Made by a program: the position numbers and the translations under genes. Of a DNA stretch of 5,770 nucleotides, positions 1-5,130 are shown in pieces. Where the stretch lies: assembly GCA_913046025.1 (NCBI GenBank), contig CAJWRP010000177.1, positions 1-5,770 of the forward strand, read 5' to 3'. The stretch comes from an uncultured Chloroflexota bacterium. Lineage in GTDB: Bacteria; Chloroflexota; Dehalococcoidia; SAR202; UBA11138. Below the pieces are notes generated by a model. That model saw only the letters and a list, made by a program, of their open reading frames with translations. It had not been told where the DNA came from and searched no databases. Position 1 is the stretch's first letter; each line of letters starts with the position of its first letter.

Positions 1-1895
1 GGGACGAAATTGCCTCCCTGGTGGATGGCGTCACCAAGCTAACCAAGACAGAGGCTCTGGCCCAAGAGATCGGCGAGTTAGACCAGTCTGAGTCAGACGA
101 TGACCTAGCCCGAGCAGCCAGCATACGCAAGATGCTTGTAGCCATGGCTGAAGACATTCGAGTGGTGCTGATTAAGCTCGCAGACCGTCTTCACAACATG
201 CGAACCTTAGGGGCAATGCCTGAGACACGACGACAGGCCATAGCCCAGGAAACCTTGGACATCTATGCTCCGTTGGCCCATAGATTGGGTATCTGGGAAG
301 TCAAATGGCAGCTAGAGGACTTGGCATTTCAGCATATCAATCCTGAGGCGTACAAGCGCATCTCGGCAATGCTTAGCTCAAAGAGGCAGGAGCGTGAGGA
401 CTACGTCGAGTCTATACTGAAAACCCTCCAGCAAGACCTGGACGATGCTGGCATAGTCGCCGAAGTCACCGGCAGACCCAAGCATATCTTCAGCATTCAC
501 AGGAAGATCCAGTCATATGCCATGCAAAATCTTGGCGTTGACGACATCCATGACCTTTTCGCACTCCGAGTTCTCGTAAACGAAATATCCGACTGTTATG
601 CGGCTTTGGGCATTGTGCATTCAAGGTGGCGGCCGTTGCCAGGAGCCTTCGACGACTATATCGCTAACCCCAAGGACAACCTGTATAAATCCTTGCACAC
701 CAGTGTGCTGTGCGTTGACGCGCACCCAGTTGAGGTGCAGATCCGCACGCATGAGATGCACAGGGTTTCCGAATATGGAGTGGCCGCTCACTGGCTATAC
801 AAAGAAGGAAACACCACGGATGTAGATTTCGAAGAGAAGATGACCTGGCTGCGTCAGATACTGGACTGGCAGCGAGAGGTCAGCGGCGCAGAGCAGTTCG
901 TAGAATCTTTCAAGACCGACATATTCCAGAACCAGGTCTTTGTGTATACGCCTAAAGGTGACTTAAAAGAGCTTCCTGCAGGTGCCACACCTTTGGATTT
1001 TGCGTACAGGATTCATACGGACGTCGGCCATCGCTGCATTGGTGGCAAGGTCAATGGCAAGCTTGTTCCACTTACATACACCCTTAAGAACGGCGACACC
1101 GTGGAGATAATGACTAGCAAGACCGTCCGTGGACCCAGCCTGGACTGGCTTAACCCGAACCTGGGTCATGTAAATACTGCGTCGGCGCGGTCCAAGATAC
1201 GCCAGTGGTTTAACCAGCAGGAACGACGAATAAATATCCAGCGAGGTCGTGAACTATTCCAGCGACAGTTGCGTCGCCTTACGGTATCTATTGCTGACGG
1301 TGACGTCGCCGGACTAATGAAATTTGACAATACCGATGAGTTCTTGATTGCTCTTGGAAGCGGCGCTATTACCGTTCCTCAGGTTGTTAACAAGCTATCT
1401 ATACAGGAAGTCGAGCCCGAGCACGAGGTGCCCATATCAGTGCCGGTAAACAGCCCTGCTTCGGGCATAGAGGTACTGGGCGTCGGCGATCTGCTCACCC
1501 GAATGGCACAATGCTGCACACCAATTAGCGGTGATGACATTATTGGGTATGTAACCCGCAGCAGAGGTGTGACTGTGCACCAGGTGAATTGCCATAATAT
1601 TCGTTCAGAGCAGGAGACAGAGCGGCTTATTCCTGTAGGGTGGGGGGAGACTCAGACCCTGTATCCTGTCAGAATTAGAGTCGAAGCCTGGGACAGAGTT
1701 GGACTATTGGGAGATATCACCTCCCGCGTGTCCGAAGAACGTGTTAACATAGCATCATGCGTTTCAGAGGAGCATGGAGACGTTAGCGTAATTTCGCTTA
1801 CCGTCTATATTAACGGCATTGACCAGTTGAATGTGCTGTTCTCCAAGCTTGAAGGCGTAGGAAACGTATTTGGGGTTAGTAGAGCAAAAGACTAG
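1..1895 (+). CDS. rel: Bifunctional-type (p)ppGpp synthetase/hydrolase (Rel/SpoT family), 5'-truncated by the window edge
   Basis: The enzyme makes and, in bifunctional members, degrades the alarmone (p)ppGpp in the stringent response; it is cytoplasmic and ribosome-associated. The reading frame is open from base 3 and begins DEIASLVDGVTKLTK, an internal family motif, so the real start is upstream and roughly the first 90-100 residues, including HDxxED of the hydrolase, are missing. Visible residues, counted from base 3, show in order: the end of the HD hydrolase domain with KLADRLHNMRTL (57-69); the synthetase domain with GRPKH (157), DLFALRV (184, metal Asp), AFDD (215-218), YKSLHT and VEVQIRT (243-249, catalytic Glu); a TGS domain (about 312-372); a helical region; a zinc-finger-like segment with CysCys (504-505), His526 and Cys530; and a C-terminal ACT domain (554-630). 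All ligands that can be seen are intact. The AFDD tetrad is neither the RxKD typical of bifunctional enzymes nor the ExDD typical of RelA. The stop lies 28 nt before rpsT, suggesting co-transcription. Confidence 0.97.
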   Translation, partial: DEIASLVDGVTKLTKTEALAQEIGELDQSESDDDLARAASIRKMLVAMAEDIRVVLIKLADRLHNMRTLGAMPETRRQAIAQETLDIYAPLAHRLGIWEVKWQLEDLAFQHINPEAYKRISAMLSSKRQEREDYVESILKTLQQDLDDAGIVAEVTGRPKHIFSIHRKIQSYAMQNLGVDDIHDLFALRVLVNEISDCYAALGIVHSRWRPLPGAFDDYIANPKDNLYKSLHTSVLCVDAHPVEVQIRTHEMHRVSEYGVAAHWLYKEGNTTDVDFEEKMTWLRQILDWQREVSGAEQFVESFKTDIFQNQVFVYTPKGDLKELPAGATPLDFAYRIHTDVGHRCIGGKVNGKLVPLTYTLKNGDTVEIMTSKTVRGPSLDWLNPNLGHVNTASARSKIRQWFNQQERRINIQRGRELFQRQLRRLTVSIADGDVAGLMKFDNTDEFLIALGSGAITVPQVVNKLSIQEVEPEHEVPISVPVNSPASGIEVLGVGDLLTRMAQCCTPISGDDIIGYVTRSRGVTVHQVNCHNIRSEQETERLIPVGWGETQTLYPVRIRVEAWDRVGLLGDITSRVSEERVNIASCVSEEHGDVSVISLTVYINGIDQLNVLFSKLEGVGNVFGVSRAKD

Positions 1896-1907
1896 CTCAA
1901 ATTTACT

Positions 1908-1913
1908 GGAGGT
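1908..1913 (+). promoter_or_regulatory. Ribosome binding site of rpsT
   Basis: GGAGGT is a near-perfect Shine-Dalgarno sequence ending 10 nt before TTG at 1924. It decides the start: the only longer option, a GTG at 1870 inside the end of rel, would add 18 residues unlike S20. Confidence 0.85.
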
Positions 1914-1923
1914 AAGGCAAAAG

Positions 1924-2181
1924 TTGCCTAGTGCAAAATCATTCAGGGTATCCGAGCGACGGCGCTTGCAGAACACGCCACTTCGAAGCAGGGCCAAGAC
2001 CGAAGTAAGAAAAGCTCGCATGTTAATTGAAAATAATGATCTGGAAGCTGCTGCAGAGGCTGTAAAGTCTGCTGTTGTCGCGCTGGACAAGGCGGCCCAG
2101 AAGGGTGCGATTCATGCTAATAATGCTTCCCGAAGGAAATCTCGCATCATGAAGCAATTGCATAAGGCCGGTGTAGCCTAG
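1924..2181 (+). CDS. rpsT: 30S ribosomal protein S20 (bS20), TTG start
   Basis: S20 is a primary-binding small-subunit protein that contacts 16S rRNA as a bundle of helices. The product is 85 residues, within the usual 85-90. It starts MPSAKSF, followed by the family core RVSERRRLQN, a long basic helix (SRAKTEVRKAR), an alanine-rich helix (LEAAAEAVKSAV), and the diagnostic C-terminal segment DKAAQKGAIHANNASRRKSR. The TTG start is chosen because it follows a strong GGAGGT at 10 nt and gives the expected MPxxKS beginning. Compared with common family members (MPNxKSAxKRxRxSE) the N-terminal basic tract is a few residues short, and this is a real in-frame difference rather than a wrong start. The gene follows rel by 28 nt with no convincing promoter between, so it is likely read from the rel transcript. 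S20 genes are often monocistronic, so this linkage is slightly unusual. Confidence 0.95.
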   Translation: MPSAKSFRVSERRRLQNTPLRSRAKTEVRKARMLIENNDLEAAAEAVKSAVVALDKAAQKGAIHANNASRRKSRIMKQLHKAGVA

Positions 2182-2219
2182 CAGCGGTTCTCAACAAAAC
2201 TGTAAACTCCTTCTTTTTT

Positions 2220-2365
2220 TAAGAACTGGCAGGGAAACAGGACGGTCTTTGCGCATCGGCATTGGGGATTGTCGGTGCAACACTAAATAATGCCATGATC
2301 CTCCGGCATTATTTGAATGTTTTAATTTTTTATTTGTCCTCAAGGCCGTTCCCCTGCAGTTCTTA
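2220..2365 (+). other. Branched inverted-repeat structure, candidate structured RNA or 3'-UTR element
   Basis: The outer arms pair TAAGAACTG (2220-2228) with CAGTTCTTA (2357-2365). After one bulged G, CAGGG (2230-2234) pairs with CCCTG (2352-2356), then AAC (2236-2238) with GTT (2348-2350). After a 5-nt bulge, GGTCTT (2244-2249) pairs with AAGGCC (2342-2347). Inside are two hairpins: GCATCGGC (2253-2260) with GTCGGTGC (2271-2278), and AAATAATGCC (2285-2294) with GGCATTATTT (2305-2314). Three pairs are G-U wobbles in the plus-strand RNA and would be A-C mismatches in the opposite transcript, favouring a plus-strand RNA. It starts 38 nt after the rpsT stop. It could instead be a small palindromic insertion of the MITE type. 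I recognise no known RNA family. Confidence 0.5.
2285..2335 (+). terminator. Possible rho-independent terminator of the rel-rpsT transcript
   Basis: A perfect 10-bp stem, AAATAATGCC / GGCATTATTT with a 10-nt loop, is followed after 6 nt by the T-rich stretch TTTTAATTTTTTATTT. The stem is AT-rich and the T-tract is offset and interrupted, so termination may be inefficient. The hairpin is also the inner arm of the larger fold at 2220-2365. Confidence 0.4.
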
Positions 2366-2598
2366 TTCCAAATTGCGAAATGCTGCTCAGTATTCACCAG
2401 TTCTGCCGAGCTAACGACTTCTTTATTTGTTCCTCACTGGACTGTCCTCTATCCCGTAGTAATCTCTAATAAAGGTATCAATTGGCTTGATGACATGTAG
2501 TTCGGATAGCTGATTGAAAAGCGTTTACTATCCTGCTTCGTCAAAACGAATTTCCAGTAATACATATTAAGTTGACGGCGATGGTAAGCAATAAGATC

Positions 2599-2621
2599 AA
2601 AAAACCAGTGAATCCTTCACT
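2599..2621 (-). terminator. Possible minus-strand terminator
   Basis: Read on the minus strand, AGTGAA-GGA-TTCACT forms a 6-bp stem with a 3-nt loop, followed by GG and then six T residues (the A-run 2599-2604 on +). The stem is short and half AT. It would only matter if a transcript came from the minus strand of the GC-rich block to its right; no minus-strand gene is seen. Confidence 0.3.
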
Positions 2622-2686
2622 TGTTGGATTGCGGCTACGTACAGTTTTCCACGGGAGACTTTAGGGCTTTCTAACTACAAGCTCAA

Positions 2687-2774
2687 GGAGGCATTTCTCC
2701 CCAGGCCTGCCGACGGAGCCAAAACAGGCGCGCGGCTCAAGCTACAAGCCACTTCTTCGGGCCTGACAGGTCCC
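2687..2774. other. GC-rich, hairpin-rich intergenic block of unknown function
   Basis: Bases 2701-2760 are about 65% G+C by hand count, against about 40% at 2581-2640 and 27% at 2881-2940. Short self-complementary pairs are dense: GGAG/CTCC (2687-2690/2697-2700), GCCTG/CAGGC (2705-2709/2725-2729), GAGCC/GGCTC (2716-2720/2734-2738), and GGGCCT/AGGTCCC (2759-2764/2768-2774, one bulged T). Some of these are mutually exclusive. An isolated GC-rich island in AT-rich non-coding DNA is compatible with a structured RNA gene, but strand and family are undetermined. Confidence 0.35.
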
Positions 2775-2815
2775 AGTTCAGCCACGTTTTTCAGCTACGA
2801 ACATCCCTCCATTCG

Positions 2816-2845
2816 TTGACAAGGGAGGCGGAGGCGGGCTAGAAT
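2816..2845 (+). promoter_or_regulatory. Sigma70-type promoter for rpsP-khpA-rimM
   Basis: A perfect -35 box TTGACA (2816-2821) and a -10 box TAGAAT (2840-2845, one mismatch to TATAAT) are separated by 18 bp. The expected start point is near 2851-2853, giving a leader of about 100 nt before rpsP. The spacer is unusually purine and G rich, with GGAGGC repeated in tandem. The -35 sits within the loop of a CCCTCC/GGGAGG inverted repeat (2805-2810/2823-2828). It is the best promoter match in the window and lies upstream of a ribosomal-protein operon, where a strong promoter is expected. Confidence 0.65.
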
Positions 2846-2851
2846 TCTTAG

Positions 2852-2954
2852 GTATGCCTGGCAGCACATTTGATGAACGCTAACAGGCTTTGTTTTAATA
2901 CAATTCTTACTAGTTCAGACTTTATTTCATAACAGTCTTTGGAAGTGATAAAAT
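2852..2954 (+). promoter_or_regulatory. 5' leader of the rpsP operon
   Basis: The predicted leader can pair GCCTG (2856-2860) with CAGGC (2884-2888). It can also pair AGACT (2917-2921) with AGTCT (2934-2938), which ends just before the ribosome binding site GGAAGTG (2941-2947; 7 nt from the ATG). Ribosomal-protein operons are often controlled through such leaders, but no known binding-site motif is recognisable here and both stems are only 5 bp. Confidence 0.3.
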
Positions 2955-3212
2955 ATGCTCAGAATGCGACTTCGAAGGGTTGGAGCCAAGCACCAGCCCA
3001 GCTACAGAATAGTAGTTGCCGACTCCCGTGCAGCCCGGGACGGTGCGTTTGTTGATTACATAGGCCATTACAATCCTAGGACTGACCCACCGACTATTGT
3101 TGTCGATGAGGAGAAGGCTCTAAAGTGGTTACGTGTTGGCGCTCAGCCGTCCGACGCCGTGAACCAGATGCTCAAGAGGCTTGGAACCTTAGATAGAGTA
3201 AAAGGCGAATGA
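2955..3212 (+). CDS. rpsP: 30S ribosomal protein S16 (bS16)
   Basis: S16 binds 16S rRNA early in 30S assembly and helps fold the 5' and central domains. The product is 85 residues, the usual bacterial size. The N-terminal signature MRLRRVGAK (residues 4-12) is followed by [16 protein letters not shown], then [15 protein letters not shown], and finally the helix [19 protein letters not shown], all diagnostic of the family. The ATG is preceded by GGAAGTG at a spacing of 7 nt. The stop overlaps the khpA start in an ATGA arrangement (3209-3212), so the two are translationally coupled. The gene is the first of a three-gene cluster and carries the strong promoter at 2816-2845. In many bacteria ffh lies directly upstream, and here it is replaced by a long non-coding region. 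Confidence 0.98.
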   Translation: MLRMRLRRVGAKHQPSYRIVVADSRAARDGAFVDYIGHYNPRTDPPTIVVDEEKALKWLRVGAQPSDAVNQMLKRLGTLDRVKGE

Positions 3213-3436
3213 AGGAGCTTGTTGAGTACATTGCAAAATCCATCGCCTCTGAGCCGGATGAGGTTCGGGTCACCGAAGAGGAGGAGGATGGCCGCATAGT
3301 ATTCAAGCTCGAGGTAGCGCCTGATGACAAGGGCAAGGTCATTGGCCGGCAGGGCCGCGTAGCTCAGTCCATACGTATATTGTTGCGTGTGGCGGCCGTT
3401 AAGCAAGGCACACGCGCTGTTCTGGAAATTGTTTAA
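3209..3436 (+). CDS. khpA: KH-domain RNA-binding protein KhpA (YlqC family)
   Basis: This 75-residue protein is a single KH domain that binds RNA in the cytoplasm. In Gram-positive bacteria KhpA works with KhpB (Jag/EloR) in RNA regulation and cell-elongation control, and homologues are usually encoded between rpsP and rimM, as here. The RNA-contacting GxxG loop is intact as GRQG (residues 46-49) within [14 protein letters not shown], and the fold continues with a C-terminal strand ending RAVLEIV. An acidic stretch (TEEEEDGR, 22-29) lies in the beta-hairpin before it. The ATG overlaps the rpsP stop by 4 nt, so translation probably depends on ribosomes finishing rpsP. AAAAGG just upstream is a modest ribosome binding site. 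Length and motif order match the family fully. Confidence 0.95.
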   Translation: MKELVEYIAKSIASEPDEVRVTEEEEDGRIVFKLEVAPDDKGKVIGRQGRVAQSIRILLRVAAVKQGTRAVLEIV

Positions 3437-3478
3437 CTCCTGAATCCCTCACGCAATATCTCTTCAAAGCCATCCAAT

Positions 3479-4018
3479 TTGTCTTCACGTAAGCCAAACA
3501 ACCCCAAAGCTAAGGACGATCTGAATTCTGGCCATATTGTGGTTGGAAAGATTCGTGGCGGATGGGGTGTTTCAGGCGATGTCAAAGTAGAAATCCTCTC
3601 TGATGCCCCATCGAGATTTTCCAGCGGCGGCGTAGTCTACCTCAAAGGCAAGACGGTTACCGTGGAGCGTGCCCGAAAGTCCAAGGGAATCTTGGTGGTT
3701 AAGCTAGACTCTGTCGCTGACCGTACGGCGGCGGACGAGCTAAGAGGGCAGCTGCTAACGGTGCCTGAGATGGATGCCGAGCCACTCCCAGATGGTGTCT
3801 TCTATCATTTTCAGATGATTGATATGCCGGTCCACACAGCAGAAGGCGAAGACTTGGGGCGCATTGCTGAGATCATCGAGACGGGCGCAAATGACGTCTA
3901 CGTCCTACGGAAAGAAGACCGCAGAGATATACTCATTCCGGCGCTAGTTGAGGTCGTTTTGAGCGTTGACCTGGATGGCGAAGGAATGATCGTGCAACTG
4001 CCAGAGGGCCTGGTTTAG
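3479..4018 (+). CDS. rimM: Ribosome maturation factor RimM
   Basis: RimM binds S19 and the 16S rRNA head and is needed for late 30S maturation. The 179-residue product shows the N-terminal RimM beta-barrel starting at HIVVGKIRGGWGVSGDVKV (about residues 19-37). A C-terminal PRC-barrel follows, with YHFQMIDMPV, LGRIAEIIETGANDVYVL, DILIPALVEVV and a terminal LPEGLV, all conserved. The usual GxHGLRGE motif is changed to GGWGVSGD, with Trp for His. The start is uncertain. TTG at 3479 is the only common start codon between the khpA stop (same frame, 3434-3436) and the conserved domain, apart from a GTG at 3539 that would cut into the first strand. Neither has a visible Shine-Dalgarno. The lysine- and asparagine-rich first 17 residues look like a non-conserved extension. 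trmD, the usual next gene, is absent. Confidence 0.95.
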   Translation: MSSRKPNNPKAKDDLNSGHIVVGKIRGGWGVSGDVKVEILSDAPSRFSSGGVVYLKGKTVTVERARKSKGILVVKLDSVADRTAADELRGQLLTVPEMDAEPLPDGVFYHFQMIDMPVHTAEGEDLGRIAEIIETGANDVYVLRKEDRRDILIPALVEVVLSVDLDGEGMIVQLPEGLV

Positions 4019-4056
4019 ATACAGCATGATCTGAACGACGCAGTCATGACCGGGTG

Positions 4057-4093
4057 ATGGTCGACTAATCATTATCAATAGTAGTCGAGCCAT
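4057..4093. promoter_or_regulatory. Hairpin with a Fur-like AT motif, upstream of the metal-uptake operon
   Basis: ATGG plus TCGACTA (4057-4067) pairs with TAGTCGA plus CCAT (4082-4093) over 11 bp with one bulged G (4089). The stem region and its loop contain GACTAATCATTATCA (4063-4077), which matches 11 of 15 positions of the Fur 7-1-7 pattern TGATAATnATTATCA, the right half perfectly. It could be an operator for a metalloregulator or simply a stem in the rimM 3' end. The left half-site is poor, and AT-rich matches of this kind occur by chance. Confidence 0.3.
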
Positions 4094-4125
4094 TGGTGTT
4101 GTGATATTATGTCTCAAATTCAGTT

Positions 4126-4149
4126 AGGCGCAATGAGCGCCTTTTATTT
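4126..4149 (+). terminator. Rho-independent terminator
   Basis: AGGCGC (4126-4131) pairs perfectly with GCGCCT (4137-4142) across the 5-nt loop AATGA, and is followed directly by TTTTATTT. This is a compact GC-rich stem with a T-tract. It lies 108 nt after the rimM stop and 52 nt before the lipoprotein start, so it most simply ends the rpsP-khpA-rimM transcript. It could also act as an attenuator in a leader of the metal-uptake operon, since no clear promoter is seen between it and 4201. Confidence 0.75.
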
Positions 4150-4186
4150 ATGAACCGTAATGAGACGAAGTATCAATAAAGAATTA

Positions 4187-4193
4187 GAGGTGA
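4187..4193 (+). promoter_or_regulatory. Ribosome binding site of the metal-binding lipoprotein gene
   Basis: GAGGTGA matches the anti-Shine-Dalgarno over 7 nt and ends 7 nt before the GTG at 4201. This fixes the start, and the frame has no ATG upstream of the signal peptide. Confidence 0.8.
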
Positions 4194-4200
4194 GAGCCAG

Positions 4201-5127
4201 GTGGTAGAGTGGCGGGTGCGGTGGGCCTGCGCCGCGATGTGCATCTCCTTCGGCATATTTGTTTTCGCGTGCTCAGGAGGGGTGGCTTCCTCCAACGGGC
4301 TATCTTCGGAAGTCAGAATAGACATTGTTAGCACCAGCAGTATTCTTGGTGACTGGGCCAGGCAGGTGGGCGGTGACGAAGTAAGCGTCGTTGATCTGAT
4401 ACCGCCAGGTGTGGACCCACATACATTTCAGCCCGGTGCTAGGGATGTAGCGAACATAGCGGAGGCCGACCTGGTGCTGTACGTCGGGTTGAACCTTGAG
4501 GGCAGTTGGTTAAAAAACCTGATACTGAACCTGGACGTTGAGAACGGTCGAGTGCTGGCGCTAGGACCTCTTGTATCTACGCTCGAAGCGGAAGGAGAAG
4601 TCGATCCTCATTTTTGGATGGATCCTGTCCGCTCCAAGGTTGCTGTTTTGTCAATCGCCGACGAGTTGAAATCCTTAGATTTCGAGCATGAAAATGTGTA
4701 TCGCGAAAATGCAGCAGCTTACGTCGAAGAGTTGGAATCACTAGACACCTGGTCAATGAATACATTTAGCGACTTGCCTCTTGAAAATCGAACGTTAGTT
4801 ACTTCCCATGACTCGCTGGGCTATTTTGCTGTTAGATATGATTTCCGAATAGTAGGAGCTGTAATTCCTGGCATAACGACAGAGCGCAATCCTTCTGCCA
4901 GCGAGATGGCTGAACTGATCGACGCCATTCGTGAGAGCCAGGCCAAGGCCATTTTCATGGAAGTGTCAACAAACGATCGCATGGCCAGACGCATTTCGGA
5001 AGAGACTGGCGTTCCGGTCGTGGATGGGCTTAAGGTAGGAACACTTGGCGCCGTGGATAGCGAAACGGGCACTTACGTGACCATGATGAGGCGAAACGTA
5101 GAAATCATAATGGAGGCTCTTAAGTAA
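4201..5127 (+). CDS. Metal ABC transporter substrate-binding lipoprotein (ZnuA/TroA/MntC-type, cluster 9)
   Basis: This 308-residue protein captures divalent metal (Zn, Mn or Fe) outside the membrane and delivers it to the ABC permease. The GTG start gives a lipoprotein signal: basic start with Arg5 and Arg7, hydrophobic core, and VFAC with the lipidated Cys at 24, followed by a Ser/Gly-rich linker. Family motifs follow in order: VDPHTFQP (His74), VDPHFWMDP (His137), SHDSLGYF (His203), TERNPSASEM (227-236), IFMEVSTNDRMARRISEETG and VVDGL (Asp275). The ligand set inferred from related proteins is therefore three His plus one Asp. The third His resembles TroA/ZnuA more than the Glu of PsaA-type Mn binders. 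However, the long His-rich loop of many ZnuA proteins is missing, with only a short acidic segment (EAEGEVD) before His137. Metal choice is thus unresolved. The ATPase gene starts 3 nt after the stop. Confidence 0.93.
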   Translation: MVEWRVRWACAAMCISFGIFVFACSGGVASSNGLSSEVRIDIVSTSSILGDWARQVGGDEVSVVDLIPPGVDPHTFQPGARDVANIAEADLVLYVGLNLEGSWLKNLILNLDVENGRVLALGPLVSTLEAEGEVDPHFWMDPVRSKVAVLSIADELKSLDFEHENVYRENAAAYVEELESLDTWSMNTFSDLPLENRTLVTSHDSLGYFAVRYDFRIVGAVIPGITTERNPSASEMAELIDAIRESQAKAIFMEVSTNDRMARRISEETGVPVVDGLKVGTLGAVDSETGTYVTMMRRNVEIIMEALK

Positions 5128-5130
5128 GCT

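Larger units (their letters stand above)
2182..2954. other. 773-bp intergenic region between rpsT and rpsP
   Basis: No open frame here looks like a protein; the short frames lack family motifs, ribosome binding sites and coding character. Supported contents are a branched inverted-repeat structure (2220-2365), a possible minus-strand terminator (2599-2621), a GC-rich hairpin-rich block (about 2690-2840), a strong plus-strand promoter (2816-2845) and the rpsP leader. From about 2367 to 2598 I see only AT-rich sequence with weak, chance-level hairpins, such as GGATAG (2504-2509) pairing with CTATCC (2528-2533). No tRNA T-loop motif, tmRNA, RNase P or SRP core motif was found on either strand. 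The length is large for a genome that otherwise packs genes tightly. Confidence 0.8.

Noticed and set aside
598..825. Overlapping plus-strand frame inside rel
   Set aside because: It is a shadow frame of the conserved synthetase domain, with no independent start signal or family features.
1870..1923. GTG at 1870 as a longer rpsT start
   Set aside because: It adds 18 residues unlike S20, overlaps the end of rel, and the strong GGAGGT points to TTG 1924.
2214..2220. T7 run just after rpsT as its terminator
   Set aside because: No stable GC-containing stem can be formed directly upstream of it.
2191..2397. 68-codon minus-strand open frame
   Set aside because: It lies across the inverted-repeat structure, and has no family resemblance and no ribosome binding site; it looks like a chance frame.
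2572..2600. TTGACG as a -35 box of another plus-strand promoter
   Set aside because: No acceptable -10 hexamer at 16-18 bp; TAAGAT is only 14 bp away.
2745..2780. Minus-strand CCTGTCAGGCCCGAAGAAG resembles the apical part of SRP RNA
   Set aside because: The invariant GGAA tetraloop closed by C-G and the AGCAG asymmetric loop are not present, and the segment folds instead as a simple GGGACCTGTCAGGCCC hairpin.
2182..2954. tRNA or CRISPR in the long intergenic region
   Set aside because: No T-loop or acceptor-stem pattern on either strand and no regularly spaced direct repeats.
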